DNA of 64,000 nucleotides from Metabacillus sp. FJAT-52054 (GTDB lineage Bacteria > Bacillota > Bacilli > Bacillales > Bacillaceae), in assembly GCF_037201815.1 (NCBI RefSeq), contig NZ_CP147407.1, forward strand, positions 1,930,723 through 1,994,722, read 5' to 3'. Shown piece after piece: positions 9,855 to 17,904 of this stretch (position 1 is the first letter of the stretch; the number at the start of each line of letters is the position of its first letter). The notes under the pieces were generated by a model, which was given only the letters and a program-made list of their open reading frames with translations, was not told the DNA's origin and did not search any database. The position numbers were made by a program, and so were the translations under genes.

Positions 9855-9868
9855 ATCAGATGTCTGAT
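9855..9868. promoter_or_regulatory. Palindromic operator candidate for the GntR regulator
   Basis: ATCAGATGTCTGAT is a perfect 14-bp palindrome about 23 bases before the regulator start and about 25 bases after a possible -10 (TATATT, 9825-9830). GntR-family repressors bind short palindromes of this type, so it is a plausible autoregulatory site; no second copy was seen before the transporter genes. Confidence 0.5.
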
Positions 9869-9890
9869 CTTTATAAAACGGGGGCTTGTC

Positions 9891-10616
9891 ATGAGCATTA
9901 AATCAGACAATCGGCATCTGTACTTGCAGGTGATAGATCGAATAAAAGAAGATATAAAAAAAGGTGCTTATAAAGAAAAGGAAAAACTTCCTTCAGAATT
10001 TGACCTGGCCAAGAATTTGGGTGTAAGCAGAGCAACGCTTAGAGAAGCACTTAGGATACTGGAAGAAGAAAATGTGATCATAAGACGCCATGGTGTCGGG
10101 ACATTTGTCAATACAGTCCCGCTGTTCAGTTCAGGAATTGAGCAGCTTAACAGTGTAACAGCTATGATCATGCAAGGGGGAAAAGCTCCAGGAACCATCT
10201 TTTTATCCTCTTCTATCGTGGGACCGACTGAAGAAGATGCACAGCGCTTCGGAATTACGGAAGAAGAAGAAATTTTCCAGATTGAGAGGGTACGGACTGC
10301 GAACGGAGAACCGGTCGTCTACTGTCTGGACAAAATTCCCGGGAAACTTCTCCCGAAAGATTTGACCCATGACAGTGAATCCTTGTTTGAGCTTCTTGAG
10401 AAAAAGACAGACAGCATTATTGGCCATGCGATTACAGCCATTGAGCCTATTGGCTACCACGATAAGATTTCACCGCTTTTAAACTGCGATCCGGAAACTG
10501 CACTGCTGCTCCTTAAACAGATGCATTATGACCTGCAGGATCGTCCAATTCTATACTCGTTAAACTATTTTAGAGCCGATATGTTTTCCTTCCACGTTGT
10601 CAGAAAAAGAAACTAG
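9891..10616 (+). CDS. ymfC: GntR/HutC-family transcriptional regulator (YmfC-like)
   Basis: This 241-residue regulator has an N-terminal winged helix-turn-helix (about residues 10-78, including [26 protein letters not shown] split over the recognition helix) and a C-terminal UTRA ligand-binding domain (about 95-235). It matches YmfC in position, directly after spoIIIE. The adjacent genes are a BMP-type nucleoside importer, so nucleoside or a related metabolite is the inferred ligand; this is not shown by the sequence. GGGGGC precedes the ATG. A palindrome at 9855-9868 may be its own operator. Confidence 0.85.
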   Translation: MSIKSDNRHLYLQVIDRIKEDIKKGAYKEKEKLPSEFDLAKNLGVSRATLREALRILEEENVIIRRHGVGTFVNTVPLFSSGIEQLNSVTAMIMQGGKAPGTIFLSSSIVGPTEEDAQRFGITEEEEIFQIERVRTANGEPVVYCLDKIPGKLLPKDLTHDSESLFELLEKKTDSIIGHAITAIEPIGYHDKISPLLNCDPETALLLLKQMHYDLQDRPILYSLNYFRADMFSFHVVRKRN

Positions 10617-10713
10617 AAATTAGAACTTTTAGGAGGTGATGAAGGACAGGCTCTCTGCTTTACATTCAAAAGTTTCGCAATATTCTATTCATAATTACGG
10701 GGGGAAATACAAC

Positions 10714-11769
10714 ATGAAAAAATGGGGTTTAGCTTTATCAGCTGTTCTGGCAGCAGGAACAATACTTGGGGCTTGCGGAAATAAATCTGCCGAGACGGGC
10801 GGAAAAGCAAGCGATTTCACAGTGGCAATGGTAACGGATGTCGGCGGTGTAGATGATAAGTCATTTAACCAATCCGCATGGGAAGGAATTCAGGATTTCG
10901 GTAAAGACAACAGCATGGAAAAAGGAAACAAGGGCTTTAACTACCTGCAATCCAAAAATGACGGTGACTATGTTACAAACTTGAACACACTTGTGCGTCA
11001 AAAGTATGACTTGATTTACGGAATTGGCTACAAGCTTCAGCCGGCCATTGAGGAAATTGCCGATCAGCAAAAGAAAACGAATTTTGCAATCGTTGATAGT
11101 GTTGTAGAAAAAGATAATGTTGCGAGCATCGTGTTTAAAGAGAATGAAGGCTCCTTCCTTGTTGGAGTAGTAGCAGGTCTTACTACGAAAACAAATAAGG
11201 TTGGTTTTGTCGGAGGTATGGAAGGCGAATTAATCGGTAAATTTGAAGCTGGCTTTGTTGAAGGAGTTAAAGCTGTAAATCCTGAAGCGACAGTTGATGT
11301 CCAATATGCAGGTGCATTTGACAAAGCGGATAAAGGGAAGGCGATTGCATCTTCCATGTACGGATCTGGAGCTGATATCATCTATCATGCTGCAGGAGCA
11401 ACCGGAAATGGTGTTTTCTCAGAAGCAATCGACCTTAAGAAAAAAGATCCAGCACGCGAGCTTTATGTAATCGGTGTAGATAAAGACCAAAGCGAAGAAG
11501 GAAAAGGCACGTCTAAAGACGGAAAAGAATTCAACATCACTCTTACATCCATGGTAAAACGTGTAGACGTTGCAGTGAAAGACCTTGCTGAAAAAGCGAA
11601 AAACAATGAGTTCCCTGGCGGAGAAGTCATCAGCTATGGTTTAGATCAAGACGCAATTTCTGTAGCAAAAGGCGACAATGTTTCTGAAGATGTGATGAAA
11701 AAGGTAGACGAATATAAAGAAAAAATCAGCAAGGGCGAAATTAAAGTTCCAACGGCCCCTGTAAAATAA
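10714..11769 (+). CDS. nupN: BMP-family nucleoside-binding lipoprotein
   Basis: The 351-residue protein is the extracellular binding component of the following ABC importer. The start at 10714 is preceded by GGGGGGAAA and yields a classic lipoprotein signal peptide with lipobox LGAC; the upstream in-frame ATG at 10636 would bury this signal. The mature part is a basic membrane protein/PnrA-type domain with [16 protein letters not shown] near the mature N-terminus. Homologues, including NupN of B. subtilis, bind purine or pyrimidine nucleosides. A terminator downstream separates it from the ATPase gene, probably favouring excess of the binding protein. Confidence 0.9.
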   Translation: MKKWGLALSAVLAAGTILGACGNKSAETGGKASDFTVAMVTDVGGVDDKSFNQSAWEGIQDFGKDNSMEKGNKGFNYLQSKNDGDYVTNLNTLVRQKYDLIYGIGYKLQPAIEEIADQQKKTNFAIVDSVVEKDNVASIVFKENEGSFLVGVVAGLTTKTNKVGFVGGMEGELIGKFEAGFVEGVKAVNPEATVDVQYAGAFDKADKGKAIASSMYGSGADIIYHAAGATGNGVFSEAIDLKKKDPARELYVIGVDKDQSEEGKGTSKDGKEFNITLTSMVKRVDVAVKDLAEKAKNNEFPGGEVISYGLDQDAISVAKGDNVSEDVMKKVDEYKEKISKGEIKVPTAPVK

Positions 11770-11781
11770 ACCGGACTGCTG

Positions 11782-11812
11782 AAAAGGCTAGATCTTCTTC
11801 TAGCCTTTTTTT
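11782..11812 (+). terminator. Terminator between nupN and nupO
   Basis: AAAAGGCTAGA pairs with TCTAGCCTTTT around a short loop and ends in a T-run. Because the same-direction nupO gene starts 122 bases later with no clear promoter seen, partial read-through is likely. Confidence 0.85.
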
Positions 11813-11933
11813 AAGCCAACGTCTTCTAAAGTACCGTGTATATCTCCGTCTGAAAGTCCATTTGCGAGATAAATAGATTTTCAGATGGGGATCTGCATTC
11901 AAGCTGTCCATCATGAAAAAGGAGTGAATCAAC

Positions 11934-13463
11934 ATGGATTATGTAATTGAGATGCTTGGGATCCGCAAAGAGTTTCCTGGAATTGTCGCAAATAACAACA
12001 TTACCCTGCAAGTAGAAAAGGGAGAAATACATGCTTTGCTTGGGGAAAATGGTGCAGGAAAATCGACCCTTATGAACGTATTATTCGGCTTATATCAGCC
12101 GGAAAAAGGTGAAATTAGAGTCAAAGGCAAAAAAGTTGATATTACCAATCCTAATATAGCAAATGATCTCGGAATAGGAATGGTACACCAACATTTCATG
12201 CTTGTCAATAACTTTACGGTTACTGAAAATATTATTCTAGGAAACGAACCTTCCAAAATGGGGAAAACCAATTTAAAGGAAGCTGAAAAGCAGGTTCGGG
12301 AAATTTCTGAACGGTATGGCCTTGCCGTAGATCCATCTGCAAAAATTTCGGATATTTCCGTGGGAATGCAGCAGCGTGTAGAAATCTTAAAAACACTCTA
12401 CAGAGGAGCGGAGATCCTGATTTTTGACGAACCGACTGCTGTACTGACACCTCAAGAAATTAAAGAACTGATTTCTATTATGAATGCGCTTATAAAGGAA
12501 GGAAAATCCATTATCCTGATTACCCATAAGCTGAAAGAAATTATGGAAGTTTGCCATAAGGTAACCGTCATCCGTAAAGGTGAAGGCATTGGCACTGTTA
12601 AGGTTTCTGCAACGAATCCGAATGAACTGGCATCCTTAATGGTTGGCCGGGAAGTTCTCTTTACAACAGATAAAACGTCTGCTAAGCCTGGGGAAACGGT
12701 TCTGGAAGTCAAGAATTTGGTTGTTAAGGATGCAAGAATGGTAACCGCTATCGATTCGTTATCACTGGATGTGAAAGCTGGAGAAATCGTCGGGATAGCC
12801 GGAGTGGATGGAAATGGACAGAGTGAGCTTATTGAGGCGATTACCGGTTTGAAAAAGCACGAATCAGGCACGATCCATTTAAACGGCAAAGACATTGGAC
12901 GTTTAACTCCAAGAAAAGTAGCTGAATCAGGAGTGGGGCATATTCCTCAGGATCGCCATAAACATGGGCTGGTGCTTGATTTTGCAATTGGAGAGAATAT
13001 GGTGCTTCAAACGTACCATCAAAAGCCTTATTCTAAGTCAGGCATTCTAAATTTTAAAGAAATCTACAAAAAAGCAGAGCAGCTCATTAAGGAGTTTGAT
13101 GTAAGAACTCCAAGTTCATCAACTCCAGCAAGAGCCCTTTCCGGTGGAAATCAGCAGAAGGCGATTATTGGGCGGGAAGTGGACAGGGACCCTGATCTTT
13201 TGATTGCTGCGCAGCCAACCAGGGGACTTGATGTCGGAGCCATTGAATTTATTCACAAACGACTGATCGAACAGCGTGATAAAGGAAAGGCGATTTTGCT
13301 GGTTTCCTTTGAACTCGATGAAATCATGAATGTAAGTGACAGAATTGCGGTTATCTATGAAGGGAAAATTGTGGCCATTGTAAAACCGGAGGAAACAACC
13401 GAGCAGGAGCTTGGGCTCTTGATGGCCGGAAGCAAGCTGAAGGGAGAAGGTGTGGCACCATGA
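11934..13463 (+). CDS. nupO: Nucleoside ABC importer ATPase (two nucleotide-binding domains)
   Basis: The 509-residue protein carries two fused ABC domains, as in NupO and sugar-type importers. The first has Walker A GENGAGKST near residues 38-46 and a divergent signature (ISVGMQQRVEIL) near 141-152. The second has a degenerate Walker A (GVDGNGQSE) and signature LSGGNQQKA, typical of this class, so most ATP turnover is expected at one site. AAGGAGTG precedes the ATG. It overlaps the permease gene nupP by four bases. Confidence 0.92.
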   Translation: MDYVIEMLGIRKEFPGIVANNNITLQVEKGEIHALLGENGAGKSTLMNVLFGLYQPEKGEIRVKGKKVDITNPNIANDLGIGMVHQHFMLVNNFTVTENIILGNEPSKMGKTNLKEAEKQVREISERYGLAVDPSAKISDISVGMQQRVEILKTLYRGAEILIFDEPTAVLTPQEIKELISIMNALIKEGKSIILITHKLKEIMEVCHKVTVIRKGEGIGTVKVSATNPNELASLMVGREVLFTTDKTSAKPGETVLEVKNLVVKDARMVTAIDSLSLDVKAGEIVGIAGVDGNGQSELIEAITGLKKHESGTIHLNGKDIGRLTPRKVAESGVGHIPQDRHKHGLVLDFAIGENMVLQTYHQKPYSKSGILNFKEIYKKAEQLIKEFDVRTPSSSTPARALSGGNQQKAIIGREVDRDPDLLIAAQPTRGLDVGAIEFIHKRLIEQRDKGKAILLVSFELDEIMNVSDRIAVIYEGKIVAIVKPEETTEQELGLLMAGSKLKGEGVAP

Positions 13464-14509
13464 AAATCATCAACCGTTATATAAATTTGATCATCCCAGT
13501 TATCGCAGTCATTCTTGGATTGCTCAGCGGGGCTCTGGTTATGCTTGTCAGCGGCTATGATCCAATCCTTGGATATGGCGCATTATGGAATGGAATATTC
13601 GGCGATCCTTATAACATCGGGGATACAATAAGACTGATGACGCCCTATATTTTGACAGGACTTGCTGTAGCTTTTGCTTTCAAGACTGGTTTATTTAACA
13701 TCGGAGTAGAAGGGCAAGTAATCGTGGGCTGGCTCGCGGCGGTTTGGGTTGGGGTGGCATTTGATCTTCCTAAAATCATCCATCTTCCTCTTGCCATCAT
13801 CGTTGCTGCATTAGCTGGTGCGTTATGGGGATTCATTCCAGGCCTGCTGAAAGCGCGTTTCCGTGTACACGAAGTAATTGTCACAATCATGATGAATTAC
13901 ATTGCACTCTATGCGACGAATGCTATTATACAATCTGTATTAACAAAAGGCAGCGATACAACAGATGAAATCGCGGCTACAGCAAGTCTCCGTTCAGGAA
14001 CATTTGAGATGCTGACAAACTACTCAAGGATGCATTATGGAATTATCATCGCGCTTGCAGCAGCATTCATCATGTGGTTCCTGCTTGAGAGAACAACGAA
14101 GGGATATGAGCTTCGTGCCGTTGGTTTTAATCAGGATGCTGCCCATTATTCCGGAATGAATGTTAACCGAAGCATTATTCTTTCTATGGTAATCTCAGGT
14201 GCATTCGCTGGTATTGCCGGTGCAATGGAAGGACTTGGTACGTTCCAATATGCATCCGTTAAAAGCGGTTTTACCGGAATTGGATTTGATGGAATCGCCG
14301 TTGCTTTGTTAGGCGGAAATACAGCAATCGGTGTTATTTTTGCGGCTTTCCTTTTTGGAGGATTGAAGGTAGGGGCACTGAATATGCCTTTGGAAGCCAA
14401 TGTTCCGAATGAGCTAGTAGAAATTGTTATTGCACTAATCATATTCTTTGTAGCATCCAGCTATTTTATCCGGTGGCTGCTGCTTCGGTTTAAAAAGGGG
14501 GAGAAATAA
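13460..14509 (+). CDS. nupP: Nucleoside ABC importer permease 1
   Basis: This 349-residue membrane protein belongs to the BPD_transp_2 (ribose/branched-chain amino acid type) permease family. It has about eight to ten hydrophobic segments, and the family motif KTGLFNIGVEGQ lies near residues 75-86. Its ATG overlaps the nupO stop and it is followed without a gap by nupQ. With nupN, nupO and nupQ it forms a complete nucleoside importer in the cytoplasmic membrane. Confidence 0.92.
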   Translation: MKIINRYINLIIPVIAVILGLLSGALVMLVSGYDPILGYGALWNGIFGDPYNIGDTIRLMTPYILTGLAVAFAFKTGLFNIGVEGQVIVGWLAAVWVGVAFDLPKIIHLPLAIIVAALAGALWGFIPGLLKARFRVHEVIVTIMMNYIALYATNAIIQSVLTKGSDTTDEIAATASLRSGTFEMLTNYSRMHYGIIIALAAAFIMWFLLERTTKGYELRAVGFNQDAAHYSGMNVNRSIILSMVISGAFAGIAGAMEGLGTFQYASVKSGFTGIGFDGIAVALLGGNTAIGVIFAAFLFGGLKVGALNMPLEANVPNELVEIVIALIIFFVASSYFIRWLLLRFKKGEK

Positions 14510-15469
14510 ATGAGCTTACTTCAAGCACTTCAAATTATCATTCCTACCGCTCTGTTCGTAGCGGCCCCTCTAATTCTTACCGCTCTAGGCGGGATTTTCA
14601 GTGAGAAGTCAGGTGTAGTAAATATTGGTCTGGAAGGTTTAATGGTTATCGGTGCATTTACAGGAATCGTTTTTAACTTAACGTTCGCGGAGACGTTCGG
14701 TTCATTGACACCATGGCTTTCATTGCTTGCCGCAATGATTGCGAGCGCGCTATTTGCCGTTTTGCACGCCGTGGCGACCATTACTTTCCGCTCGGATCAG
14801 GTTGTCAGCGGTGTAGCCATTAATTTTCTTGCACTTGGGTTAACTCTTTTCCTTGTGAAAAATATGTATGATAAGGGACAAACTGACCGGATTGATCAAA
14901 GCTTTGATATTATTGATATTCCGCTGTTAAGCAAAATTCCGGTCATCGGACCGCTGTTTTTCAGCAACGGCTACATCACATCTTATATTGCCATCCTCCT
15001 TTCTGTAGCCGTTTGGTACGTTATTTACAAAACACCCTTCGGTCTTAGACTGAGAGCGGTTGGTGAACATCCGATGGCAGCGGATACGATGGGGATTAAC
15101 GTTACAAAAATGAGGTACATCGGAGTAATTCTGTCCGGTGCATTTGCCGGAATCGGCGGATCAATCTATGCTACCATCATTTCCAGAGACTTCAGCCATG
15201 CGACGATCAGCGGCCAGGGCTTTATGGCACTCGCAGCGATGATATTCGGGAAATGGCATCCGCTTGGTGCAATGGGAGCTGCCCTATTCTTCGGGCTGGC
15301 TCAAGGGATCAGCATCGTTGGGGGCTCCATTCCATTTTTGAAGGATATCCCTGAAGTGTACCTGCTCATTACACCTTATGTATTGACCATATTGGCGCTT
15401 GCCGGATTTATCGGCCGTGCGGACTCTCCTAAAGCACTTGGAACACCTTATATTAAAGGGAAAAGATAA
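14510..15469 (+). CDS. nupQ: Nucleoside ABC importer permease 2
   Basis: The 319-residue protein is the second permease of the importer, of the same BPD_transp_2 family. It shows multiple membrane segments and the motif KSGVVNIGLEGL near residues 34-45, which corresponds to the same motif in nupP. AAGGGGGAG precedes the ATG that immediately follows the nupP stop. A terminator ends the operon. Confidence 0.92.
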   Translation: MSLLQALQIIIPTALFVAAPLILTALGGIFSEKSGVVNIGLEGLMVIGAFTGIVFNLTFAETFGSLTPWLSLLAAMIASALFAVLHAVATITFRSDQVVSGVAINFLALGLTLFLVKNMYDKGQTDRIDQSFDIIDIPLLSKIPVIGPLFFSNGYITSYIAILLSVAVWYVIYKTPFGLRLRAVGEHPMAADTMGINVTKMRYIGVILSGAFAGIGGSIYATIISRDFSHATISGQGFMALAAMIFGKWHPLGAMGAALFFGLAQGISIVGGSIPFLKDIPEVYLLITPYVLTILALAGFIGRADSPKALGTPYIKGKR

Positions 15470-15497
15470 AAGCTGCGTTTCTGCAGCTTTTTCTTTT
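15470..15497 (+). terminator. Terminator after nupQ
   Basis: AAAAGCTGC pairs with GCAGCTTTT around GTTTCT and is followed by TCTTTTT. A MITE-like element is inserted at the end of its T-tract. Confidence 0.88.
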
Positions 15498-15501
15498 TAT
15501 T

Positions 15502-15688
15502 GGCTCTGTTAAACTTGGCTGTTGATTGCAGTTAGCAGGCGCTCAGCGACCAGCGGGGCGGGCGGTGAGCCTCCTCTCCGCTTTGCGCCTGCGGGGTCTC
15601 ACCTGTCCCGCTGCTCTCAGCTCGGAGTCTCGCGCCTTTCACTCCAAGTAACAGGTGTAAAAAATCAACATCAGGCTTTAACAGAGCT
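15502..15688. mobile_element. MITE-like element, copy 1 (187 bp)
   Basis: The element has imperfect terminal inverted repeats of about 26 bp: the left end reads GGCTCTGTTAAA and then TGTTGATT, and the right end is the complement with 20 of 26 positions matching. It is flanked by the 8-bp direct repeat TTTTTATT at 15494-15501 and 15689-15696, which looks like a target-site duplication, although its low complexity weakens this. The GC-rich interior (TGAGCC, GGGTCTCACCTGTCCCGC) resembles a non-coding repeat common in Bacillaceae genomes. It has no open frame. Mobilisation would need a transposase elsewhere. Confidence 0.8.
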
Positions 15689-15826
15689 TTTTTATTAAAA
15701 AATTCTGTGCAGCGAGAAAGCAGCCGGAAATGGTACCCTTAAAAGCATACTTGCGCAACCAATCTCAAATACAGGAGAGCCCCGTCTCCTAATTAAAACA
15801 GCGGTCCTGAACATTCAAATCTTGCG

Positions 15827-15900
15827 GAATTTTTTTCGATTGGCCCGTATTTCTTCTCAGTTGGCCCGCATTCCTTCATAATTAGCTCGATTTTAACTCA
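15827..15900. repeat. 21-nt tandem repeat array, about 3.5 copies
   Basis: Units at 15827-15847, 15848-15868 and 15869-15889 each end in TTGGCCCG, TTGGCCCG and TTAGCTCG, with a degenerate partial fourth unit. The period is exactly 21 bases. It lies in the 580-base non-coding gap between nupQ and the MFS gene. Apart from the MITE-like element and this array I see nothing else definite in that gap. Confidence 0.75.
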
Positions 15901-16069
15901 AGCCCACGTTCACTTGCTCCGGCTGATGTAAGCTTTTAGCCGCGTTTTTTTCTTTTTCAGCAGCAAACAATGGTCTTGCTACGTCCTCAGCCTGTCATTT
16001 CCTGGTTGCATAATAACACCGTACTTACGGAACAATGTTGTTATCGAATAAATAAGCAGGGTGAATGAT

Positions 16070-17290
16070 ATGGCAGATTCGAACAAATTAAATTTACTTG
16101 CACTTTCCTCCGTGCCGCTCGTCATGACACTTGGGAATTCAATGTTGATTCCGGTACTACCGGCTATTCAGAAGGAATTGGGAATCAGCTCTTTTCAGGT
16201 CTCACTTATCATCACGGTTTATTCAATCGTAGCAATTTTGCTCATCCCGCTTGCAGGATACCTGTCAGACCGGATTGGAAGGAAAACGGTTATCGTTCCT
16301 TGTCTTCTCATTGCCGGGGCTGGAGGAGCGTTATCTGCCTGGGCTTCCACAAATGCTGGAAATCCGTTTATGTGGATATTGGCAGGCAGAATTCTTCAGG
16401 GGATCGGTTCTGCCGGAGCCGCACCTGTAGTCATTCCTTTAATTGGCGATCTGTTTGATGATGATGAGCAAATCAGTTCTGGTCTTGGATTGATAGAAAC
16501 GGCCAATACAGCCGGCAAGGTGCTAAGTCCGATTATTGGGGCGTTTTTAGCAAGCTTTGTATGGTACATGCCTTTTTGGTTTATTCCGTTTTTCAGCATT
16601 GCGGGAGTTCTGCTTGTTTTCTTTTTAGTAAAAGTTCCAAAGAAGGAAAAAGAAACTCAGACCTTCAAAGAATTTTTGCAATGTGTGAAAGGAATTTTTC
16701 AGAAAAGCGGAAGGTGGCTCTATGCCATTTTTGCCATCGGCGGAATCATTATGCTTGTTTTATTCGGCATTCTTTTTTACCTGTCCGATACACTGGAGAA
16801 CAAATATGGAATAGATGGTGTTGCTAAAGGATTTATGCTGGCTATTCCACTCCTTGCGCTCTCCATTAGTTCATATGTTGCAGGGAAAAAAATCGGAAAC
16901 AAAAAGCACTTGATGAAAATGCTTATTTCATTTGGAATGGGGCTTTTGGCTTTATCTTTTATAGCCATCCGCATTCAGCACAGCTTTGCCTTTTTAATTG
17001 TTTTTCTAGTTCTTAGCGGAGTTGGTATTGGTATAGCCCTTCCGTCCTTAGATGCTTTAATTACAGAAGGAATCGAGCAAGAGCACAGGGGGACGATCAC
17101 TTCCTTTTACAGCTCCATGAGATTTATCGGTGTTGCAGCGGGGCCGCCTTTGTATGCTGCCATCATGCCTAGATCAGAGCACTGGATTTATTATGTATCG
17201 ATTGGTTTTAGCTTTCTTGCCCTTTTGATTGGATTGTTCTTTATAAAACCGCAGGACAAGAATCAGCCTGCTAAGCTGAAGACCACATGA
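16070..17290 (+). CDS. MFS efflux transporter, DHA1-type
   Basis: The 406-residue protein has about 12 hydrophobic segments and the major facilitator loop motif GYLSDRIGRKT near residues 65-75, typical of drug:H+ antiporters. PVLPAIQKELG near residues 28-38 also fits this family. The start is ATG 16070; GTG 16061 in the same frame overlaps the ribosome binding site AGGGTGA. The substrate cannot be told. It stands alone between repeats and the ydgG/ydgH-like pair and has its own terminator. Confidence 0.85.
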   Translation: MADSNKLNLLALSSVPLVMTLGNSMLIPVLPAIQKELGISSFQVSLIITVYSIVAILLIPLAGYLSDRIGRKTVIVPCLLIAGAGGALSAWASTNAGNPFMWILAGRILQGIGSAGAAPVVIPLIGDLFDDDEQISSGLGLIETANTAGKVLSPIIGAFLASFVWYMPFWFIPFFSIAGVLLVFFLVKVPKKEKETQTFKEFLQCVKGIFQKSGRWLYAIFAIGGIIMLVLFGILFYLSDTLENKYGIDGVAKGFMLAIPLLALSISSYVAGKKIGNKKHLMKMLISFGMGLLALSFIAIRIQHSFAFLIVFLVLSGVGIGIALPSLDALITEGIEQEHRGTITSFYSSMRFIGVAAGPPLYAAIMPRSEHWIYYVSIGFSFLALLIGLFFIKPQDKNQPAKLKTT

Positions 17291-17320
17291 TGCCTTGCGC
17301 ATAAACAAGGCTTAACTTGA

Positions 17321-17355
17321 AAACTCCTCCCGTAAAAAGGGGGAGTTTTTTATTT
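17321..17355 (+). terminator. Terminator after the MFS gene
   Basis: AACTCCTCCC pairs with GGGGGAGTT around GTAAAAA and is followed by TTTTATTTT. A smaller hairpin (GCCTTG/CAAGGC, 17292-17311) precedes it. Confidence 0.9.
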
Positions 17356-17379
17356 TGTAATTTAACAGCCGGTTAGTTC

Positions 17380-17409
17380 TTGACAGAATAGCCTGCCTGC
17401 CTTTTTAAT
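17380..17409 (+). promoter_or_regulatory. Sigma-A promoter of the MarR-MMPL pair
   Basis: TTGACA (17380-17385) and TTTAAT (17404-17409) are 18 bases apart and end 37 bases before the MarR-type gene start. Confidence 0.6.
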
Positions 17410-17445
17410 AGTTTATGTAGTGAATGGTTAAAGAGGTGAACTATA

Positions 17446-17904
17446 TTGGATGAAGAAAAAATCAAAGCCTTTATACATAGGTATGAGGAGGTTTATTTTT
17501 TTGCGGCAAAAAGAGTAACCGCTATTGTCACAGAAAAAGTGCTCGAGGATATCACTATTGAGCAGTACCAGATCCTGCGTTACATCACCATGTATCCCAA
17601 TTGCCAGGCAACCATGCTTGCGGATATGTGCGGAGTAAATAAAAGTGCCATTTCTGCCATGATTGAACGTTTGGTTCAAAAAGGACTGGTCGAAAGAATC
17701 CGCGATGAAAAGGACCGGCGGAACGTTTTTCTGGAGAGCACCGAAAAAGGCCGGGTCGTGTATGAAAAAGGGGAACAGCAAATACAGAAATATGTTTCCG
17801 GTTATTTGACTGAGCTGTCCGAGGGAGAGATTGATACTTTTTTAACTGTGTTTGAAAAAATCTCAGCCAGTATGGCGGAAAAAGAACGGGGAAATGAACA
17901 ATGA
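17446..17904 (+). CDS. ydgG: MarR-family regulator (YdgG-like)
   Basis: This 152-residue winged-helix protein has the MarR fold: a helix-turn-helix near residues 55-80 (ADMCGVNKSAISAMIERLVQKG) split by the turn, and the wing segment RDEKDRRNVFLESTEKG near 85-101. It starts with TTG at 17446, with AGAGGTGA 6 bases upstream. Its last four bases overlap the large MMPL transporter gene. In B. subtilis the YdgG-YdgH pair has the same order, the same regulator length and the same kind of transporter, so it is probably the local repressor of that transporter. Confidence 0.82.
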   Translation: MDEEKIKAFIHRYEEVYFFAAKRVTAIVTEKVLEDITIEQYQILRYITMYPNCQATMLADMCGVNKSAISAMIERLVQKGLVERIRDEKDRRNVFLESTEKGRVVYEKGEQQIQKYVSGYLTELSEGEIDTFLTVFEKISASMAEKERGNEQ

